Below, in pieces: positions 59,601-64,000 of a stretch of 64,000 nucleotides of DNA (position 1 is the first letter of the stretch; each line of letters begins with the position of its first letter). Below the pieces are notes generated by a model. That model saw only the letters and a list, made by a program, of their open reading frames with translations, did not search any database and was not told the origin of the DNA. The DNA comes from Terriglobia bacterium (GTDB lineage Bacteria; Acidobacteriota; Terriglobia; Acidiferrales; UBA7541). Location of the stretch: positions 1 to 64,000 of the forward strand of contig JAIQEW010000020.1 in NCBI GenBank assembly GCA_020073605.1. Direction: 5' to 3'. The translations under genes and the position numbers were made by a program.

Positions 59601-60464
59601 ATGATTTACGGAGGCGGAGTAGACGTCGGATCAACACAGACCAAAGCGATCATTCTGTCTGAGGACCGCAAGATTGTAGCTCGCTGCCTGATCAACACCG
59701 GAGCCAATGTCTCGATGGCGGCCGAACGCGCGTTCCGGGAAGCGGCGACCGCGGCCGGCATCACCCCCGAAAGCGTCGCCTACGTGGTGGGCACGGGCTA
59801 CGGGCGCTACAAGGTGAATTTCGGCAACGCCCAGATCACCGAGATCTCGTGTCACGCCCGCGGCGCCAATCTTCTGTTCCCCAAAACTCGCACGGTGATC
59901 GACATGGGCGGCCAGGATGCCAAGGGGATCAGGATAGGTGAAGACGGAGACGTGAAGGACTTCGTGATGAACGACAAGTGCGCCGCCGGCACTGGGCGCT
60001 TTCTTTCAAACTCGGCGGAAACCGTTGGTCTCAGCCTGGACCAGATCGGCCCGATTTCCCTCGGAGCAAAGAAGCCTGTGCGCCTGAGCACGGTCTGCGC
60101 CGTGTTCGTGGAGTCGGACATCATGTCCTATCTGGCGGAGGGGAAGACGGTGCCGGACATTCTCGGCGGCGTCCATAGCGCCATCGCGGCCCGCACCGTG
60201 GCCCTGGTACGCCGAGTGGGCATCGATCCTGAGATCACTTTCACGGGCGGAGTGTCGCGGAACATCGGGATGGTAAAGGCGCTCGAGCAGAAGCTAGGCC
60301 TGCCCGTCAACGTTTGCGACGATTCGCACTACATCGGGGCGATCGGCGCTGCGATTTTCGCCCTGGAGCGGGCAATGGGCGGCGCCTCTGCCGGTTCTGG
60401 CAAACCGGGCCAGGTTCCCGCCGCGGCACCGAAGTCATCGCTGCCGATTGCCGGCGCGCAATAA
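59601..60464 (+). CDS. bzdP: benzoyl-CoA reductase ATPase subunit, BcrA/BzdP type
   Basis: The 287-residue ASKHA-fold activator ATPase has phosphate-1 loop DVGSTQTK (8-15), DMGGQDAKGI (101-110) and GTGR. Cluster cysteines C127 (NDKCAAGTG) and C166 (STVCAVFVESD) fall at the same numbers as I recall for the activator HgdC; one [4Fe-4S] is shared across the ATPase pair. It uses ATP hydrolysis to drive low-potential electrons into BzdNO. Its size (about 30 kDa, similar to its partner) fits the Azoarcus BzdPQ type rather than Thauera BcrA (about 49 kDa). A Pro/Ala/Gly-rich tail of about 30 residues follows the domain. Confidence 0.9.
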   Translation: MIYGGGVDVGSTQTKAIILSEDRKIVARCLINTGANVSMAAERAFREAATAAGITPESVAYVVGTGYGRYKVNFGNAQITEISCHARGANLLFPKTRTVIDMGGQDAKGIRIGEDGDVKDFVMNDKCAAGTGRFLSNSAETVGLSLDQIGPISLGAKKPVRLSTVCAVFVESDIMSYLAEGKTVPDILGGVHSAIAARTVALVRRVGIDPEITFTGGVSRNIGMVKALEQKLGLPVNVCDDSHYIGAIGAAIFALERAMGGASAGSGKPGQVPAAAPKSSLPIAGAQ

Positions 60465-60501
60465 GGGACTCGAATCATATTGAGATTGATGGAGGTGTTC
60501 C

Positions 60502-61332
60502 ATGGCTTTTGTAGCGGGAATTGATATCGGATCCAGGGGCACCAAAGCGGTGATCTTAGACGAATCGCGGCACGTCTGCGGAACTGCGCTCGTGAAAACC
60601 CGGCCGGACTTTCCCGGCGTGGCAAAGGAAGCGATGGAATTGGCGCTCGCGCAGGCCGGCGGCCGCATGGAAGACGTGAAGTATGTGACCACGACTGGCT
60701 TGGGGCGATACAACATCCCTTTCCGTGACATCCAGATCACAGACATTACTTGCGCTGCGCGGGGAGCAGAGTTTCTTTTCCCCAACACGGCCTGCGTCCT
60801 CGACGTGGGCGGACAAAGCACCCGTGCCATCCGGTTACGCCAAGGCGGCAAGGTAAAGGAATTCAAGTCCAACGACAAGTGCGCGGCCGGTTCGGGAGGA
60901 TTCCTCGAGCGCGCCGCACATTATCTGGAGATTCCTCTCGATCAGCTTGGCCCGCTCTCCATGGACGCGGTGAAACCCACGACGATCAGCAGCGTGTGCG
61001 CCGTGCTGGCGGAATCGGAAATCATCAACCACGTCAGCGAAGGGCAGAAAGTAGAGGACATCATCCGCGGCATCCACAATTCGCTTGCCTCGCGGTCGAA
61101 GGCGTTGCTTGCCCGCGTGGGGCTTGAAGATGAAGTCACCTTCGTCGGCGGCGTGGCACGCCAGAACGGAATGGTACAGGCCCTCAAGGACACGATCGGC
61201 CGTCAAGTGAATGTAAGCGATCAACCGGACATGGTCGCCGCCCTTGGAGCTGCGTTGCTGGGCCACCAGCGATTGCAGAAGCTCGGCGGAATAAGGAGCA
61301 ACGAACAGGACCCGGATCTTAACGTTGGTTAG
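60502..61332 (+). CDS. bzdQ: benzoyl-CoA reductase ATPase subunit, BcrD/BzdQ type
   Basis: The 276-residue partner ATPase is collinear with the preceding subunit. It has DIGSRGTK (8-15), DVGGQSTRAI (101-110), C127 (NDKCAAGSGGFLERA) and C166 (SSVCAVLAESE). One difference is notable: the GGQD motif is GGQS, Ser106 replacing the Asp of the partner, so the two nucleotide sites may be unequal. GGAGG precedes ATG 60502. It is the last gene of the bzdNOPQ-like operon. No ferredoxin or 2-oxoacid:ferredoxin oxidoreductase gene follows in the window. Confidence 0.9.
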   Translation: MAFVAGIDIGSRGTKAVILDESRHVCGTALVKTRPDFPGVAKEAMELALAQAGGRMEDVKYVTTTGLGRYNIPFRDIQITDITCAARGAEFLFPNTACVLDVGGQSTRAIRLRQGGKVKEFKSNDKCAAGSGGFLERAAHYLEIPLDQLGPLSMDAVKPTTISSVCAVLAESEIINHVSEGQKVEDIIRGIHNSLASRSKALLARVGLEDEVTFVGGVARQNGMVQALKDTIGRQVNVSDQPDMVAALGAALLGHQRLQKLGGIRSNEQDPDLNVG

Positions 61333-61507
61333 AAACGCCAGACGCTCGTCTTCACGCGGTTGCCTTCACCATGTGTAAACCTTCATGCCTTGGCGAGAAA
61401 CACTAGCGCCTTTCCGCGCGGATTCGAAGAACTACTCTGGCACGGCAAAAAGCGAACCGGGATGCGCTGCACGCGAAAGTGTTTTAGACTAACGTAGTTG
61501 CAAGGAT

Positions 61508-61583
61508 GGGCGTGTAGCTCAGCTGGGAGAGCACCTGCTTTGCAAGCAGGGGGTCACCGGTTCGATCCCGGTCACGTCCACCA
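61508..61583 (+). tRNA. tRNA-Ala(UGC)
   Basis: The cloverleaf is complete: acceptor GGGCGTG/CACGTCC (one G-U), D arm GCTCAGCTGGGAGAGC, anticodon arm CCTGC-TTTGCAA-GCAGG with anticodon TGC, T arm CCGGTTCGATCCCGG, A discriminator and encoded CCA. It lies alone, not in an rRNA operon, directly after the aromatic locus. No duplicate of its 3' end was noticed in the window. Confidence 0.97.
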
Positions 61584-61756
61584 ACTTTCTGCTCAGAAGA
61601 TTGCCTTTCCTTTCCCCGTCTGCCATCAACTCTCAGAGCGAATCAGCAATGTTGCCACCTGCCTGCGCATTACTCGATGTCGCCGGAGGCACGGTTGCGG
61701 ATGCCGGACGTCTTCTGCTATACAGTGCGCGCGACTTTCGACATCGGGGGAATGCC

Positions 61757-62848
61757 ATGCACAGAAAGTTTCTCAGCATCAGCGCAGTCGGAGTTTTGCT
61801 TGTTGGCGCCATCGTCTGCCATTCGATCCAGACTCACGCATCACCCACCGGTCCGCAGAGTGCGGCTTCTTCCGGTACGTGCGACCGGGCTTGCCTCGAG
61901 GGTTTCGTCGATCGGTATCTCGACGCGTTGGTGGCGCACGACCCTTCGCGCGTTCCCACGACAAAGATGGTCAAGTTCACTGAGAACGGCCAAAGGCTCG
62001 AGCTGGGCGACGGCTTTTGGAGAACGGCCACGGGCAAGGGGACCTATAAGTTCTACGTGGACGATCCGGAGGCGGGCCAAGTCGGGTTCGAGGGCACGAT
62101 GCAGGAGGTCGGCCACCCCGTGCTCCTGGCGCTGCGGCTGAAAATCGAAAACCAGAAGATATCGGAGATCGAGACGATCGTCGCGCGCGGACAGATGGCC
62201 GAAGGCGGCGCCGCGAACCTTGAAAAACTCGGAAGGCCGCGCGCCGCGCTTCTCGAAGACATTCCGCCGGCCGAACGCGTGTCGCGCATCGAGCTGATCA
62301 AGACCGCGAACAAGTATTTCTCCGGCATGCAGAAGAACGACGGCAAGGCCGACTATTCGTTTTTCGGCGACGATTGCAATCGCCTCGAAAACGGAATGCA
62401 AACAACCAACAATCTCAACCCCATCCCGGGCTTAACCGCGTCCGGTGCGCCGCGTCCCGCGCCCTCGGCGAAATACGATCCGGCTACCAATCCGACCATG
62501 TATTCCGCGGGCTGGTCGTGCCGCGATCAATTCCGGTCGGGACTGCTGCATTTCGTTTCCTGGATCCGCGACCGGCGCTACATGATCGTCGATCAGGAGC
62601 GCGGGATCGTCTGGGGCTTCGGGTTCTTCGATCACCAGGCGGGTGATACGCGCAATTTCGAAACGCCGGAGGGCCGCCCGGTCACGGCCGGACCGACGAC
62701 TCCTTTCACCTGGGAGATCGCAGAGATCTTCAAGGTCCGCCGCGGGCAGCTGCATGAGATCGAAGCGGTGCTCACTCAGAGCCCGTATGGGATGTGCTCG
62801 GGCTGGAGCAGCTACGAGCAGTGCCGGTCCGATCAGCCGCAGTGGTAG
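61757..62848 (+). CDS. secreted protein, paralogue 1 of a tandem pair
   Basis: The 363-residue protein from ATG 61757 (after CGGGGGAA) has a signal peptide ending near THASP. The first mature domain (about 40-165) begins CDRACLEGFVDRYLDALVAHDPSR and continues VKFTENGQRLELGDGFW; its fold pattern suggests an NTF2/SnoaL-like domain. A second region has FFGDDCNRLENGMQTTNN and VSWIRDRRYMIVDQERGIVWGFGFFDH. About eight cysteines suggest disulfides. The next gene encodes a clear paralogue. Substrate or role is unknown; SnoaL-like secreted proteins of this kind are frequent in acidobacterial genomes. Confidence 0.8.
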   Translation: MHRKFLSISAVGVLLVGAIVCHSIQTHASPTGPQSAASSGTCDRACLEGFVDRYLDALVAHDPSRVPTTKMVKFTENGQRLELGDGFWRTATGKGTYKFYVDDPEAGQVGFEGTMQEVGHPVLLALRLKIENQKISEIETIVARGQMAEGGAANLEKLGRPRAALLEDIPPAERVSRIELIKTANKYFSGMQKNDGKADYSFFGDDCNRLENGMQTTNNLNPIPGLTASGAPRPAPSAKYDPATNPTMYSAGWSCRDQFRSGLLHFVSWIRDRRYMIVDQERGIVWGFGFFDHQAGDTRNFETPEGRPVTAGPTTPFTWEIAEIFKVRRGQLHEIEAVLTQSPYGMCSGWSSYEQCRSDQPQW

Positions 62849-62893
62849 CTCCACAGCAGCCTGCATGATTCGAAGCTCCGGAAGGGGTGCAAC

Positions 62894-63838
62894 ATGCGAG
62901 CCAGAATCCTCGCGACGTGCGCATTAGCAGCTCTGCTTTTGTCCGGAGGCACGACTGATTTCCCGGCAGCGCGAGCAGGCGGTTTGGGCTGCGACCGGAC
63001 GTGCCTGGACGGCATCGCCGAGCAGTATCTCGCAGCCATGGTGGCGCACGATCTCTCGCGGCTGCCGCTTGCGAAGAACGTGAAATTCACCGAGGACGGC
63101 GTGCGGCTCGAGCTGGGCGACGGGCTGTGGGCCACGGCTTCGGGCGTCGGCAGCTACAAGTTGTTTTTCGCCGAACCGTCTGCGGGCGCCGCCGGCATCT
63201 ACACCGTGGTCCAGGAGAACGGCACGCCGGCGATTCTGTTTGTGCGGCTGAAGGTTGCGAACAGGAAGATCACCGAGATTGAGACCCTCGTCGCCCGCAA
63301 GGAAACCACGGCGATTCTGAACACGGACAATTTGAAAGAGGTGCGGCCGATCTTTCTGGAAACGGTTCCTGCGGCCGACCGGCCGTCACGCGCGGAAATG
63401 GTTTCCATGGTGGGCAAGTACTTTGACGGGATCGAACAGGGCAACGGCGACATCGTGCCGTTCGACAAGGATTGCATCCGGATCGAGAATGGCATTCAAA
63501 CGTGCCCGGGATCCGCATCCTCCCCGCTCGGAGCGTTGAGCTGCGGCGCTCAGCTCAGCACGAAGATCTTCACGTACATCCAGACCGTCCGTCCTCGAAG
63601 GTTTCCGATCGTGGATAACGAGCGCGGCCTTGTGCTGGCGATCGTGCGGTTCAATCATCCCGCCACGCAGCAAACCGTCGAAGTGCCGGGCCGCGGCAAG
63701 ATGAGCATGGGGCGTTACTCGCAGTGGCCCAACAGCACGCAAATCGCCGAGCTTTTCAAGATTAAGGACCGCAAGATCAAGGAAGTCACCGCGGTAATCG
63801 TCACGCAGGCATACAAGGCACCCACCGGCTGGGAGTAG
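62894..63838 (+). CDS. secreted protein, paralogue 2 of a tandem pair
   Basis: The 314-residue protein has a signal peptide (ARILATCALAALLLSGG). It shares with the preceding protein CDRTCLDGIAEQYLAAMVAHDLSR, VKFTEDGVRLELGDGLW, VRLKVANRKITEIETLVAR, and the second-domain pattern FDKDCIRIENGIQTCPG ... RFPIVDNERGLVLAIVRFNH. It is about 50 residues shorter because of deletions in the second domain. It starts 45 bp after its paralogue and is presumably co-transcribed. A tandem duplication followed by divergence is the simplest reading. Confidence 0.8.
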   Translation: MRARILATCALAALLLSGGTTDFPAARAGGLGCDRTCLDGIAEQYLAAMVAHDLSRLPLAKNVKFTEDGVRLELGDGLWATASGVGSYKLFFAEPSAGAAGIYTVVQENGTPAILFVRLKVANRKITEIETLVARKETTAILNTDNLKEVRPIFLETVPAADRPSRAEMVSMVGKYFDGIEQGNGDIVPFDKDCIRIENGIQTCPGSASSPLGALSCGAQLSTKIFTYIQTVRPRRFPIVDNERGLVLAIVRFNHPATQQTVEVPGRGKMSMGRYSQWPNSTQIAELFKIKDRKIKEVTAVIVTQAYKAPTGWE

Positions 63839-64000
63839 CCGCTCCCCCTTCTCTGATTGCCGCGACTGCTGGCGAGACTGGATGCAAGACTTCCTCAAGT
63901 TTCGCCGCCGCTAGATTTTCGTGGCATCTTCACGCGAAAGGGCGCCATCATCATACATGGGACGAGAATGGGTAAGGGCCAGTAGGGGCTAAGCGCACGT

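Overview
The window looks like a chromosome segment of a GC-rich soil or sediment bacterium, most likely an Acidobacteriota member. This is inferred from the gene repertoire: secreted proteins of unannotated families, two TonB-type energy transducers, a lactate permease, and a scatter of short palindromic interspersed repeats. No rRNA or other phylogenetic marker is present to prove it. Two tRNAs were found, tRNA-Asn(GUU) and tRNA-Ala(UGC).

Region by region. 0-4 kb: start of an IS transposase at the left edge, an alpha/beta hydrolase flanked by two copies of a 59-bp palindrome-bearing repeat, a TonB-like protein and an unrecognised protein. 4.4-18.5 kb: housekeeping and metabolic genes (aldo/keto reductase, ThDP enzyme, pterin dehydratase, class IV aminotransferase, a ligase-ACP-acyltransferase fusion, a protease-dead M48 homologue in operon with TonB, a Do-type protease, a VIT1-like transporter, superoxide dismutase). 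18.5-25.7 kb: a repeat-rich, decayed region with two wrecked MarR genes, one intact MarR gene, a membrane protein and a two-gene restriction-modification system. 25.7-33.6 kb: secreted proteins, a tRNA-Asn whose 3' end is duplicated downstream, a degenerate metallo-beta-lactamase-fold protein between two related secreted proteins, L-lactate permease and a DEAD-box helicase. 33.8-37.4 kb: a small aromatic-type catabolic operon (Rieske ferredoxin, amidohydrolase, EthD-carboxymuconolactone decarboxylase fusion, beta-hydroxyacid dehydrogenase), then a convergent malate synthase.

39-61.3 kb is the centre of interest: a CoA-dependent, reductive aromatic-degradation locus. It holds (i) an operon with a benzoate-CoA-ligase/enoyl-CoA-hydratase fusion, a BadH-like dehydrogenase, an enoyl-CoA hydratase, an acyl-CoA dehydrogenase and a second SDR; (ii) hcrC-hcrA-hcrB, a 4-hydroxybenzoyl-CoA reductase with the diagnostic extra [4Fe-4S] cysteine loop in the beta subunit; (iii) a truncated acyl-CoA dehydrogenase, a SufT/PaaD-like Fe-S assembly factor and a membrane protein; (iv) 3-hydroxyacyl-CoA dehydrogenase and beta-ketoadipyl-CoA-type thiolase; (v) an Fe-S repair protein (RIC), an NTF2-like protein, a GNAT acetyltransferase and an Rrf2 repressor; (vi) four genes for an ATP-dependent class I benzoyl-CoA reductase of the Azoarcus (bzdNOPQ) type.

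Two regulatory codes can be read. Palindromes GTGA-N6-TCAC (CRP/FNR-like) lie before the ligase operon, before hcrCAB (both as pairs exactly 22 bp apart) and before the truncated-acd/sufT/membrane-protein operon. A second palindrome, consensus ATTRYAGTACTRWAAT, lies at the promoters of the RIC gene and of the benzoyl-CoA reductase operon, and is a candidate operator for the linked Rrf2 protein. Together the genes suggest conversion of 4-hydroxybenzoate or benzoate to CoA thioesters, dehydroxylation, ring reduction and an unusual alicyclic beta-oxidation set. The canonical dienoyl-CoA hydratase, 6-hydroxyenoyl-CoA dehydrogenase, 6-oxo ring hydrolase and dedicated ferredoxin are not in the window. 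The right edge carries tRNA-Ala and two paralogous secreted proteins.
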